From Trichomonas vaginalis G3 (taxonomy: Eukaryota > Parabasalia > Trichomonadida > Trichomonadidae): a DNA stretch of 64,000 nt. The notes beneath the pieces are model-generated. The model searched no databases. It worked only from the letters and a program-made list of their open reading frames with translations, and was not told where the DNA came from. Below, piece by piece: positions 56,106-64,000 of this stretch (the first letter of the stretch is position 1; the number at the start of each line of letters is the position of its first letter). Position numbers and translations under genes: made by a program. Location: positions 27,172,556 to 27,236,555 of the forward strand of contig NC_067205.1 in assembly GCF_026262505.1 (NCBI RefSeq), given 5' to 3'.

Positions 56106-56332
56106 GAACATTAGTGGGAACGTTAGTGAGAACGTTTATTTTTTCATTAGTGAAGTCGTTAGCGAAAATGTTAGTGAGGTGAAGTGGTTGGCGGCTTTGT
56201 AAATATTTAAGGTTAAGTTAGTGTTGTCGTTTGTGTTGTAAAATATACGTTAGCGGTTTTGTAAAGTGTCAAACCGTTATCTTGGATAAGGTGGAACGCA
56301 GTGCCGCCGTACCCAAGTTATGTATACTAACT

Positions 56333-56337
56333 AATTG
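56333..56337. repeat. Target-site duplicate AATTG, right of the 21-kb element
   Basis: AATTG immediately after the terminal repeat ending ...GTATACTAACT at 56332; partner of 35262-35266. Confidence 0.9.
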
Positions 56338-56947
56338 CTCAAATTGCTCTCTTACAAAATTTTCAAGATCATCTGGACTCGCGAATTCGCGTCCTTCAGC
56401 TCTCTTTTTTAGCGTGCCGAATAAATAAAAGTCAGAGGGTGCAATATCAGGTGAATAAATTGGGTTTGGAACAACTTTGACATTGTTTTCCACCAAGTAA
56501 TTCATTACCTTATGACTTTTGTGAACTCTTGAATTATCAAAATGAATTGCAAACTTTTGTTTTTGTTGTTTGGATTTCTCAAACTCATCAGAATTGATAA
56601 TTTGAGTAAGAACATTGTCAATTAGATACTGAGCATTCATCATATTAGGTTTTTGAAGAATATCAATTGCGATGATGCCATTCACGCCCCAAAAAACCGA
56701 CAACATCATCATTGGTGTGTCAATTTTTTTCTTCGGGAATGTTTGCGGATTTTCATCCTTCGGGATCCACATGATTTTGGCTTCTGTTGCATATTGAAAC
56801 CAAGACTCGTCCCCTGTTACTAAAAAGCGAAACTTCTTGGATTGATACGCACCCAATATAGAGAGGAGCTCTTTCGAAGATTGGACTCTAGATTTTTTTT
56901 GAACTGAATTAAGGTTGTGCGGAACCCAACGTGTATACGCTAGTTTG
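56338..56947 (-). pseudogene. Mariner transposase, central catalytic piece
   Basis: About 203 codons holding the catalytic core: RWVPHNL, then TGDESWF (first Asp), HFDNSRVHKS (second Asp) and YSPDIAPSDFYLFG (third Asp), with 34 residues between the second and third, the mariner D,D34D signature. All three catalytic residues are present. Upstream it is cut by the MULE-bearing insertion, downstream by the 21-kb element. The frame is open throughout. Confidence 0.93.
56939..56947. repeat. Target-site duplicate GCTAGTTTG, left of the MULE-bearing element
   Basis: Matches GCAAGTTTG at 61205-61213 with one mismatch over 9 bp; 9-bp duplications are usual for MULEs. Using one copy makes the mariner frame continuous (minus strand GHKLA then YTRWVPH). 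Confidence 0.8.
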
Positions 56948-56992
56948 CAGTGGGGCGGCGACAAATTTGACCAGCCAGTAAAGTATTCAATT

Positions 56993-57743
56993 GTTTTTTT
57001 TTTGCATTTTTTTTAAAGCTTCTTAACTTAAATCATGGAATGTCTCAAAGACAAAAGTAGCATACAGCATGTAAAGCTCAAGAAAGATAATCATAATTAA
57101 TACCTTAATTTTTAATATTACGCATTTTTAGGTGCAAAATTTAAAAACATTCTAATACAATAGAGCAGTTTCCAAAAGTAGCATACAGCATGTAAAGCTC
57201 AAGAAAGATAATCATAATTAATACCTTAATTTTTAATATTACGCATTTTTAGGTGCAAAATTTAAAAACATTCTAATACAATAGAGCAGTTTCCAAAAGT
57301 AGCATACAGCATGTAAAGCTCAAGAAAGATAATCATAATTAATACCTTAATTTTTAATATTACGCATTTTTAGGTGCAAAATTTAAAAACATTCTAATAC
57401 AATAGAGCAGTTTCCAAAAGTAGCATACAGCATGTAAAGCTCAAGAAAGATAATCATAATTAATACCTTAATTTTTAATATTACGCATTTTTAGGTGCAA
57501 AATTTAAAAACATTCTAATACAATAGAGCAGTTTCCAAAAGTAGCATACAGCATGTAAAGCTCAAGAAAGATAATCATAATTAATACCTTTAAAGTTTAA
57601 AATCTTGATTTTTTTTAAAATCAAATATTTATAACTTTAATACATACAGCTTAAACCTTATACTTGTTTTCTCTTGTGAGAAAGCAATCTTACAAAGCTA
57701 ACAATCCTAAAAAATAAAGAATTAAAATTTAATAATTTAATCT
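56993..57743. repeat. MULE long terminal inverted repeat, left, with 121-bp tandem repeats
   Basis: Outer part GCATTTTTTTTAAAGCTTC, then 121-bp units beginning AAAAGTAGCATACAGCATG at 57053, 57174, 57295, 57416 and 57537 (four full and one partial), then a unique inner part ending ...AATAATTTAATCT. Inverse of 59382-60617. Confidence 0.93.
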
Positions 57744-57916
57744 AACAAAATTTCTCTCTTTATCCTTTTGCACTCTTTATATGCAACTCAAATCCATCAT
57801 ATAATATTCCTATAATACTCTTGCCTCAAACAATGACGAACAAACTGCTATTCTCATTTAATTACAGACCAAATCTATTCAAATTTCTGAATTTTTAATT
57901 TTCATTTCAATTTCAA

Positions 57917-59365
57917 ATGGAATTAGAAGAAGAAACTATCTTTACTGTTATGGATCTTTGTAAATTTGGAGTTAAACAAGAAATACAAGCACAGTATGGA
58001 TATGGTGAACGTGTCAGGAAAGAAAGATCTCAGATTTCATTCCACTGCAAATATCCAAAATGTCCTGCACATTTTAATGTTGCAATCTTGGATCAAAATA
58101 AATACAAACTAATCAAAATAGTTGAAGAACATGATCATTCCGCCCCAAATGACAAAAGTCAATATTCGTCTGTCTTTTATCGCAAATATTTAGAACATTA
58201 CTTCCAAACAGATGACAATCAAAGAGCGATAGCACAGCTAAATGCATTCAAAGATCTTGAAATTCCTCTTACAGGTCCGTCCATTCCAGAGATGTACGCT
58301 CAAAAACCACGTGCAATCAAACGATTTGCAGAGAGAATACATGCTCTTCAAACTAGATATTCTCCTGACGATGTTGTGTCATTGCAAATCTTTGTTCAGA
58401 CAGTACAAGAAGAATCTCCAGATGATCTCATTGCATTTGAAGTCTCAGACAATAATATGTGTTTCTATTACGCGCCTTTTGAAGGCAAAGCTTATGCGCA
58501 TAGTATCAAGACATTTCATATAGACAGCACCTATAAATTGTTGCGATCAAACATTCCATTGTATGCATTTACTGGCAAAATCAAAGATTTTCACATTTTC
58601 CCTTTTTTATATTTCTTTTGTCAACCAGACACTTATCAAAACATTCAAGTTTGCGTGTGCGCCTATCTCAGATGGGTAACAATTGAGCCAGAATACATTA
58701 GCATGGACTGTGCTCCACAGATAGCTCAAGCAATAGAAGAAAGCATTCCACAAGCTCAAATACTTTGGTGCGGAGTACATGTTCTTCGTGCAATTCTTCG
58801 CAAATCAAATAAGTTTTCTTCTCAAGAAAAATTTGAACAATTCTATAATTTGATGAAGGATTTAGTCTTCAAATTAGATGCAGAACATGAGGAAGAAGCA
58901 AATGCTGCCTATGATCAAGTTCTGGAGTTGCTCGACACAGATCCAACAGCATCTCAATACTTTAACAGACAATGGCGTTACAACATATCAAGATGGATTG
59001 CTCGTGACAGGCGTGAAGGCGACGCAACTAACAATATTGCCGAAGCTCATTTTAGAACACTCAAACATGACTATTTTCCTGATCGAAAAAATCTCAGAAT
59101 TGATGATGTTATTATAGAAATTTATACAAAAGTGATACCATCTTTCGTTATCAAACTCAAAATTGATCAAAATCCAGCAGATGACCGTGTCATTAGGATC
59201 ATGGAAAAAGCAACTAACGCAGAAATTGATGTAAAAAGACAAAGAAAAATCGAGAGTATTTCAATGCTCAATAGATTGCTCAATGCTGTTAGTGATGACT
59301 CAATAGATCCCACTAAAATATATCCTACCTTGAAAGTATTATTACAAAGAACTCATTTTATTTAA
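57917..59365 (+). CDS. MULE (Mutator-like) transposase, 482 aa, looks whole
   Basis: Starts at the ATG at 57917. An N-terminal WRKY-GCM1/FLYWCH-type zinc finger is seen as C44-x4-C49 and H72-x-H74 (HCKYPKC ... HDH). The catalytic domain follows: D203 in FHIDSTYKL, D264 in ISMDCAPQIA, the C-x2-H pair at 285-288 (WCGVHVL) and E376 in NNIAEAHFRTLK, giving the DDE triad of MULE transposases. There is no C-terminal SWIM finger; the protein ends in a helical, basic stretch. It lies between the long inverted repeats, which would be the substrate for excision and integration. The open frame suggests the copy is young and perhaps still active. Confidence 0.92.
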   Translation: MELEEETIFTVMDLCKFGVKQEIQAQYGYGERVRKERSQISFHCKYPKCPAHFNVAILDQNKYKLIKIVEEHDHSAPNDKSQYSSVFYRKYLEHYFQTDDNQRAIAQLNAFKDLEIPLTGPSIPEMYAQKPRAIKRFAERIHALQTRYSPDDVVSLQIFVQTVQEESPDDLIAFEVSDNNMCFYYAPFEGKAYAHSIKTFHIDSTYKLLRSNIPLYAFTGKIKDFHIFPFLYFFCQPDTYQNIQVCVCAYLRWVTIEPEYISMDCAPQIAQAIEESIPQAQILWCGVHVLRAILRKSNKFSSQEKFEQFYNLMKDLVFKLDAEHEEEANAAYDQVLELLDTDPTASQYFNRQWRYNISRWIARDRREGDATNNIAEAHFRTLKHDYFPDRKNLRIDDVIIEIYTKVIPSFVIKLKIDQNPADDRVIRIMEKATNAEIDVKRQRKIESISMLNRLLNAVSDDSIDPTKIYPTLKVLLQRTHFI

Positions 59366-59381
59366 TTTTGATTTTAATTTT

Positions 59382-60617
59382 AGATTAAATTATTAAATTT
59401 TAATTCTTTATTTTTTAGGATTGTTAGCTTTGTAAGATTGCTTTCTCACAAGAGAAAACAAGTATAAGGTTTAAGCTGTATGTATTAAAGTTATAAATAT
59501 TTGATTTTAAAAAAAATCAAGATTTTAAACTTTAAAGGTATTAATTATGATTATCTTTCTTGAGCTTTACATGCTGTATGCTACTTTTGGAAACTGCTCT
59601 ATTGTATTAGAATGTTTTTAAATTTTGCACCTAAAAATGCGTAATATTAAAAATTAAGGTATTAATTATGATTATCTTTCTTGAGCTTTACATGCTGTAT
59701 GCTACTTTTGGAAACTGCTCTATTGTATTAGAATGTTTTTAAATTTTGCACCTAAAAATGCGTAATATTAAAAATTAAGGTATTAATTATGATTATCTTT
59801 CTTGAGCTTTACATGCTGTATGCTACTTTTGGAAACTGCTCTATTGTATTAGAATGTTTTTAAATTTTGCACCTAAAAATGCGTAATATTAAAAATTAAG
59901 GTATTAATTATGATTATCTTTCTTGAGCTTTACATGCTGTATGCTACTTTTGGAAACTGCTCTATTGTATTAGAATGTTTTTAAATTTTGCACCTAAAAA
60001 TGCGTAATATTAAAAATTAAGGTATTAATTATGATTATCTTTCTTGAGCTTTACATGCTGTATGCTACTTTTGGAAACTGCTCTATTGTATTAGAATGTT
60101 TTTAAATTTTGCACCTAAAAATGCGTAATATTAAAAATTAAGGTATTAATTATGATTATCTTTCTTGAGCTTTACATGCTGTATGCTACTTTTGGAAACT
60201 GCTCTATTGTATTAGAATGTTTTTAAATTTTGCACCTAAAAATGCGTAATATTAAAAATTAAGGTATTAATTATGATTATCTTTCTTGAGCTTTACATGC
60301 TGTATGCTACTTTTGGAAACTGCTCTATTGTATTAGAATGTTTTTAAATTTTGCACCTAAAAATGCGTAATATTAAAAATTAAGGTATTAATTATGATTA
60401 TCTTTCTTGAGCTTTACATGCTGTATGCTACTTTTGGAAACTGCTCTATTGTATTAGAATGTTTTTAAATTTTGCACCTAAAAATGCGTAATATTAAAAA
60501 TTAAGGTATTAATTATGATTATCTTTCTTGAGCTTTACATGCTGTATGCTACTTTTGTCTTTGAGACATTCCATGATTTAAGTTAAGAAGCTTTAAAAAA
60601 AAGCAAAAAAAATGTAA
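59382..60617. repeat. MULE long terminal inverted repeat, right, with 121-bp tandem repeats
   Basis: Inverse of the left repeat. The word GCTACTTTTG recurs nine times from about 59580 to 60548 at exactly 121-bp steps (eight full units and a partial one), against four full and one partial on the left. The outer part (GAAGCTTTAAAAAAAAGC) matches the left end. Confidence 0.93.
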
Positions 60618-61204
60618 TAAAATAAAAAAATTTTTAGTATCGATAATCTGAAATATGTTGTTTACTTAAACCGCGAGCTAAGCGAGGGGCTTAGTTTCGT
60701 AGTTTCGTACAATCTTTTTTCGAATCTGTTCTTTTCGTCAGCCGCGAGCGAAGCGAGTGGCTTAGTTTCGTAATTTCATACAATCTTTTTTCGAATCTGT
60801 TCTTTTCTTAAGCCGCGAGGGGCTTAGTTTCGTACAATCTTTTTTCGAATCTGTTCTTTTCTTAAGCCGCGAGCGAAGCGAGGGGCTTAGTTTCGTAATT
60901 TCGTACAATCTTTTTTCGAATCTGTTCTTTTCGTCAGCCGCGAGCGAAGCGAGTGGCTTAGTTTCGTAATTTCATACAATTATTTTTCGAATTTGTTCTT
61001 TTTGTCAACCGCGAGCGAAGCGAGTGGCTTTTTATTTTTAAAATTTTTTTTTCTTTCTTACTTTTTTTCCCTTACTTACAAATTTGATAGTAACTTACCA
61101 AATCTCTCTATCATATAATAATAAATTAATCCATTTTTTGTTTCAAATCTGACACATTACATTTCTGACATGTAAACATGTCACTTTTCACTTCACCTCA
61201 CTGG
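60618..61204. repeat. Tandem ~70-bp repeats with GC-rich hairpin words
   Basis: Six copies (near 60671, 60742, 60813, 60869, 60939, 61011) of AGCCGCGAGCGAAGCGAG followed by TGGCT or GGGCT, separated by TTAGTTTCGTA, CAATCTTTTTTCGAAT and CTGTTCTTTTC. Each word can fold as a stem with AGCCGC facing GTGGCT. The third copy is shortened. After 61040 comes AT-rich sequence with no gene up to the CCTCACTGG end. Confidence 0.85.
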
Positions 61205-61213
61205 GCAAGTTTG
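61205..61213. repeat. Target-site duplicate GCAAGTTTG, right of the MULE-bearing element
   Basis: Partner of 56939-56947 with one mismatch at the third base. Confidence 0.8.
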
Positions 61214-61545
61214 TGCCCCTCTCGTTTGTCGTTCAAATAATTGTGCAGATAATAACTGACTGTTGTACGTGGTATCTTTGTCATCTCCTCTATCCTTCTG
61301 AGTGATGCTCTTGGGTCTTCATCTAGCGCTTGAAGAATTGCTTTGATTTTTCTTTGATCCGGCGATTTTTTGTCAATTTTTATGATGGGCGCCTTTTTGT
61401 TCATGAAGTGATACATCCTAACATGATACGTTACAGTGGAATAGCTAGGAGCATCCATACCGAAGCATTTTACCAATGTCTCGTAGATTTTTTTACAGTC
61501 TTTGCATTTTTTTGCAAGAGCGAGGATGTTTTCTTTATGATTCAT
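61205..61545 (-). pseudogene. Mariner transposase, N-terminal piece
   Basis: About 113 codons from the ATG at 61545. Two helix-turn-helix regions are seen: MNHKENILALAKKCKDCKKI (first) and DPRASLRRIEEMTKIPRTTV (second), the paired-like DNA-binding part of mariner transposases, ending GHKLA at the insertion. The three pieces (113 + 203 + 29 codons) total about 345, the usual family length. Confidence 0.92.
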
Positions 61546-61751
61546 TAAAAAATGAAAAAAATCCCGCCAAAATTTCCCGCGAAACCGCCTCTTGTCTCAA
61601 AATTCATTTTATATCCCGGCATGGCGCCAAAATACAACATACTCATCATATACATATATTCATATTTTTTATTATATATTTATAATCAGCATATATCTCC
61701 TTTAATAGTCTCATATAGAGCGCTGTGCTAAACGCACCTTTGGACACCCTA

Positions 61752-62700
61752 TATTAAATTCCAAGGAAACCCATTAAACCGGCTTGGAGAGGCAGGCTTT
61801 TCTCAATTTACGATTCAAACCATTTCCATCCCTGATAGTTTGATTAATCTAGGGGTATCTTGCTTTGAAAATTGCCAATTCTTGACTTCAATATCATTTT
61901 CGTACTCATGTCCATTAACAGTGATCCCTGAAAATTGTTTTAAAAATTGCAAAAACTTGCAAATTTTGAAATTCCCAAGTTCAATAACAACAATAAAAGT
62001 AAAGCATTCCTCAATTGCTATGGCATAAGCGATATTGGATTATGCGGAACACAAGTGTCAAATATTGAAAACTATTGTTTTATACATTCAGGAGTTACAA
62101 CTTTCTATTCATCAAACAAAATTACTTTGTGATATGGTGCATTTACAAATAGTAATGTTATAGAAATGAATATCCTTGCCGAATCAATTTCAGTAGAATA
62201 TTTTAAAAACTGCACCTTATTGACATCCTTAACTTTAAAAGAAGGAATAACAACTATTTATGAATCTGCTTTCAGAGATTGTGTTTGATTGGAATCATTT
62301 ACGATTCCAGCAAGCATTAAATTGATTAGATTATATGCATTCATGGGCTGCACATCATTAAAAATAGTTATATTGTCGCCGAATAGCTAAATAAGGAAAA
62401 TAAATGGAGGAACTTTTGCTGATTGTCCACTATTACAGTTTATCAAGTTGGATTCTAATGGCAGTCAATATATGTTCGGCAATGGAGCTTCAACATATTA
62501 CAATGAAACCAAAATTATTGCATTTATTCCAAGTAGTAATATACAAACATTTGTTGTTCCTGCAGCAATGGAAAATAGGTTCTTATTCTTTCTATGTATG
62601 TACTAATTTAGTAAAAGTTATATTTATGAAAGATGACAATTATTTCTCTTCATTATGCAATAAATTATATATTGCTATTCTTCTTTCAATGCAGTGATGA
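61752..62700 (+). pseudogene. BspA-like LRR_5 surface-protein pseudogene, 3' part
   Basis: Resumes beyond the mariner end with repeated BspA text: LGEAGFSQFTIQTISIPDSL, CFENCQFLTSISF, CFKNCKNLQILKFPSSITTI, YFKNCTLLTSLTLKEGITTI, AFRDCV and ESFTIPASIKLI. The pieces lie in several frames, with stops between them near 62028, 62132, 62288 and 62388, so it is decayed. Each repeat follows the pattern L..I..P..I..I...AF..C..L of the LRR_5/BspA class. With 33880-35098 it forms one ancestral gene. Confidence 0.8.
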
Positions 62701-63200
62701 ATGATGGGCTTATTTAGATTAACTAATCTATGCAATATCTTATTTTCAATTTAAGCTATTAGCGGAATCATCGCCTTCTTTATTTTGCGACTCAAAACTC
62801 GAGTTAATTCATAGTGAAAAAGTTAAAAAAGACGATCAAAATTCACTCAATTTATATATCATTAAGTACCAAAACTCTGAGATTATATTGCATAAAGATT
62901 AAGATGTGCTGGGTAAACCCATTTTTTTTAAAAAATTAAATTTGGAGTCACCAGACATGCAATCCTTAGAACTTAAGTAGAAGCAGTCTTTATATCATTA
63001 AGTACCAACATTGACAGATGCTCGTTGAAATTATATTTGCATTGAATGAAATCAATGTTTTAACAATGAAAAAAGAAATTTCAATCTCAAATTTTGTGAA
63101 GCCGAAAAAAAGCTATTAAATAAATAAACAGTTTAAAACAATAAAATTACAATAATCCGCATCAATAATTCAGATCTTCAAGCATGAAATTACTTTTTTT
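62701..63200. other. Intergenic, nothing recognised
   Basis: About 500 bp AT-rich. The phrase ATCATTAAGTACCAA occurs twice (near 62858 and 62997), perhaps remnants of a duplicated coding segment; no gene supported. Confidence 0.35.
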
Positions 63201-63665
63201 TTAATAAAAATCTCTTGGTGAATTAATCTTAGAAGCTGGCATTGAATGACGTAGTTGGTTGCGCAGAGAAGAGAATTTTGTACTGATTGTTCTAGGATTG
63301 TGAGATAAAGTAAAATTGTGGTTTCTTGTCTGCAAAGGAGAAAAGTATGATATAATAGGTCTAATTTCATTAGCTTTAAAGGTATTTGCGTAGATATTTG
63401 GAGATAAAATTCCATTTGAATTTGCAAATTGTCTTTGATTTGGACGCTGGTTAGGCATATTGAAAGGTTCCCAATTTGATTTTGTTCTAACTTGCTCAAG
63501 AGCTTTTCTTTGTTGATTTTCTCGAATTTGTTCTTCCAAAAGTTGTCGTTGTCGCGCTTGTTGTTTGCCTCTTTCTAGCAACTCTTGTTGCCGTTCATAT
63601 GGAAGGCGATCAAATATTTGATGAGTGAAATTTGATGCCATGACAATTTTATATAAAAGTGACAT
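63201..63665 (-). CDS. Gln/Arg-rich coiled-coil protein of unknown function (154 or 146 aa)
   Basis: The frame opens at the ATG at 63665 (MSLLYKIVMASNF); a second ATG at 63641 gives 146 aa and may be the true start. Residues ~20-65 form a highly charged Gln/Arg/Glu helix (ERQQELLERGKQQARQRQLL) likely to be a coiled coil. The rest is low-complexity, Asn/Ser/Pro-rich and probably disordered, ending SPRDFY. No membrane segment. It is divergent from the SIR2 gene, with only 61 bp between the two outermost start codons. Family not recognised; a cytoskeletal role would be a guess. Confidence 0.65.
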   Translation of the reverse strand: MSLLYKIVMASNFTHQIFDRLPYERQQELLERGKQQARQRQLLEEQIRENQQRKALEQVRTKSNWEPFNMPNQRPNQRQFANSNGILSPNIYANTFKANEIRPIISYFSPLQTRNHNFTLSHNPRTISTKFSSLRNQLRHSMPASKINSPRDFY

Positions 63666-63693
63666 TAATTTTTAAAAATTTTAGGGGGTACTC

Positions 63694-63698
63694 TCATT
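63694..63698 (+). promoter_or_regulatory. Candidate trichomonad initiator upstream of SIR2
   Basis: TCATT fits TCA(+1)Y(T/A) and lies about 30 nt before the SIR2 start codon. Consensus match only. Confidence 0.35.
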
Positions 63699-63726
63699 TT
63701 TTTATTATTATTAGCAGATTAAACAT

Positions 63727-64000
63727 ATGCTGAAAAAACTCAATGTTACAGCTCCACCATTAGTTAAAGGTCTCGAAGAAGCAACATTTGATGGCTTAGT
63801 TAAGTATATTAAATCAGGTCATGCAACAAATACAGTTTTTCTAACTGGAGCAGGAACTTCTGTTGCATCAGGTATTCCTGATTTTAGAACACCCAAGATT
63901 GGTCTATATGCTAATCTGGATAAATACAAGCTACCATATCCAGAAGCAGTTTTCGATATAGAATTTTTCGATACAAACCCAGGTCCATTCTTTGATGTTT
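63727..64000 (+). CDS. SIR2: SIR2-family NAD-dependent protein deacylase, 5' part (runs off the window)
   Basis: Starts at the ATG at 63727 (MLKKLNVTAPPLVKG). At about residues 40-54 lies FLTGAGTSVASGIPDFR, the NAD-binding signature of sirtuins (GAGxSxxxGIPDFR), followed by GLYANLDKYKLPYPEAVFDI and FFDTNPGPFF, as in the class I (SIRT1/SIRT2/Hst2-like) group. The enzyme removes acyl groups from lysine using NAD, on histones or other proteins. The catalytic His and zinc-binding Cys residues lie beyond the window. At least 91 codons are present; the frame is open to the edge. Confidence 0.96.
   Translation, partial: MLKKLNVTAPPLVKGLEEATFDGLVKYIKSGHATNTVFLTGAGTSVASGIPDFRTPKIGLYANLDKYKLPYPEAVFDIEFFDTNPGPFFDV

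Larger units (their letters stand above)
35267..56332. mobile_element. 21.07-kb palindromic element with primase-helicase and HNH genes (fossil, capsid-less)
   Basis: Both ends start AGTTAGTATACATAAC reading inward, and the two arms are inverted copies of each other for ~10.5 kb each around a short spacer near 45769-45887. Gene order from outside in is the same in each arm: ~108-aa gene, 78-aa gene, SF3/D5-like primase-helicase, oppositely oriented HNH gene, then repeat arrays. Flanked by AATTG inside a mariner transposase gene. I see no capsid, family-B polymerase, protease, ATPase of the packaging type or transposase/integrase gene, so it is not a recognisable Polinton. Virus-type replication genes suggest descent from, or parasitism on, a DNA virus-like element. 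Between the arms every gene has at least one whole-looking copy, and three of the four genes also have one broken copy. High arm identity suggests it is young. Confidence 0.9.
56948..61204. mobile_element. MULE-bearing DNA transposon inserted in the mariner (4.26 kb)
   Basis: Outer ends read CAGTGGGG (left) and CCAGTGAGG (right, inverted), just inside a 9-bp near-perfect duplication. Within lie long inverted repeats (about 56993-57743 and 59382-60617) of unequal length because each carries a different number of 121-bp tandem repeats, and between them a 482-aa MULE transposase gene. Sequence outside the long repeats differs on the two sides: ~45 bp on the left and ~590 bp on the right, the latter with another tandem repeat. 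Either the MULE is asymmetric at its edges, or it inserted into an older element whose ends are the CAGTGRGG motifs. Confidence 0.85.
35099..61749 (-). mobile_element. Mariner transposon inserted in the BspA-like pseudogene and itself interrupted twice
   Basis: Ends are inverted: left GGGTGTCCAAAGG at 35099, and right CCTTTGGACACCC ending at 61749, each followed outward by TA, the mariner target. Without the two inner insertions (35267-56332 and 56948-61204, each with one target duplicate) the element is about 1.3 kb, the usual mariner size. It encodes a ~345-residue transposase on the minus strand in three pieces, each with the correct adjoining frame. The BspA-like repeats on both sides show the original host site. 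This ranks the order: pseudogene or gene first, then mariner, then the two inner insertions. Confidence 0.93.

Noticed and set aside
35267-56332. Calling the 21-kb element a Polinton/Maverick
   Set aside because: No family-B DNA polymerase, integrase, capsid, protease or packaging ATPase is visible; only a helicase-primase type and an HNH enzyme, and the target duplication is 5 bp rather than the usual 6.
35267-56332. Treating the palindrome as an assembly fold-back
   Set aside because: The flanks are the two different halves of one mariner gene with a matching 5-bp duplication, and the arms differ in repeat order and extra blocks; still worth confirming with reads.
63170-63499. 109-aa minus-strand frame overlapping the Q/R-rich protein
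   Set aside because: Different frame of the same DNA; the 63201-63665 frame has the coherent coiled-coil composition.

Overview
The window looks like a nuclear contig of a parabasalid (trichomonad) protist, probably Tritrichomonas or a close relative. It is AT-rich, and the readable host genes run without obvious introns. It encodes a protein with the trichomonad initiator-binding domain, pieces of a BspA-like leucine-rich-repeat surface-protein gene, a mariner and a MULE. The organism call is inference from these families; no rRNA, tRNA or other marker gene was seen.

1-28 kb: a head-to-tail array of five near-identical ~5.38-kb units (starts near 1, 5389, 10780, 16146, 21528) and a partial sixth (26917 to about 27600). 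The array may continue left of the window. Each unit carries gene A (241 aa, minus, unknown), gene B (701 aa, minus, unknown; HExxH-like motif and beta-grasp-like C-terminus), a 69-codon remnant C of a coiled-coil protein gene, and gene D (329 aa, plus, Wntless/TMEM181-like membrane protein lacking its usual N-terminus). Unit 1 is whole for A, B and D; the others carry one-to-few-base indels, densest in unit 2. At the right edge a diverged A copy sits divergently beside the full-length coiled-coil gene. The unit is therefore a mosaic built from that locus plus B and a truncated D.

28-34 kb: ordinary single-copy host genes: the full coiled-coil protein, an alpha-helical protein of unknown function, an initiator-binding-domain protein, and a SPATA17-like IQ-motif protein.

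33.9-62.7 kb: nested insertions. A BspA-like pseudogene is split by a mariner (35099-61749). The mariner transposase is interrupted twice: by a 21,066-bp element (35267-56332) flanked by AATTG, and by a MULE-bearing element (56948-61204) flanked by a 9-bp near-perfect duplication. In both cases, removing the insertion and one flank copy leaves the mariner frame continuous.

The 21-kb element is the outstanding object. It is almost one giant palindrome: two ~10.5-kb arms around a ~120-bp spacer. Each arm carries, from the outside in, a ~108-aa protein gene, a 78-aa basic coiled-coil gene, an SF3/D5-like primase-helicase gene, an HNH endonuclease gene pointing the other way, and about 5 kb of modular ~25-bp repeats with hairpin cassettes. 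No capsid, family-B DNA polymerase, retroviral-type integrase or recognisable transposase was seen. It looks like a capsid-less selfish replicon with virus-type replication genes, inserted as an inverted dimer. It is described here only as a fossil element.

62.7-64 kb: non-coding sequence, a Q/R-rich coiled-coil protein gene, and the 5' part of a SIR2 deacetylase gene running off the window.
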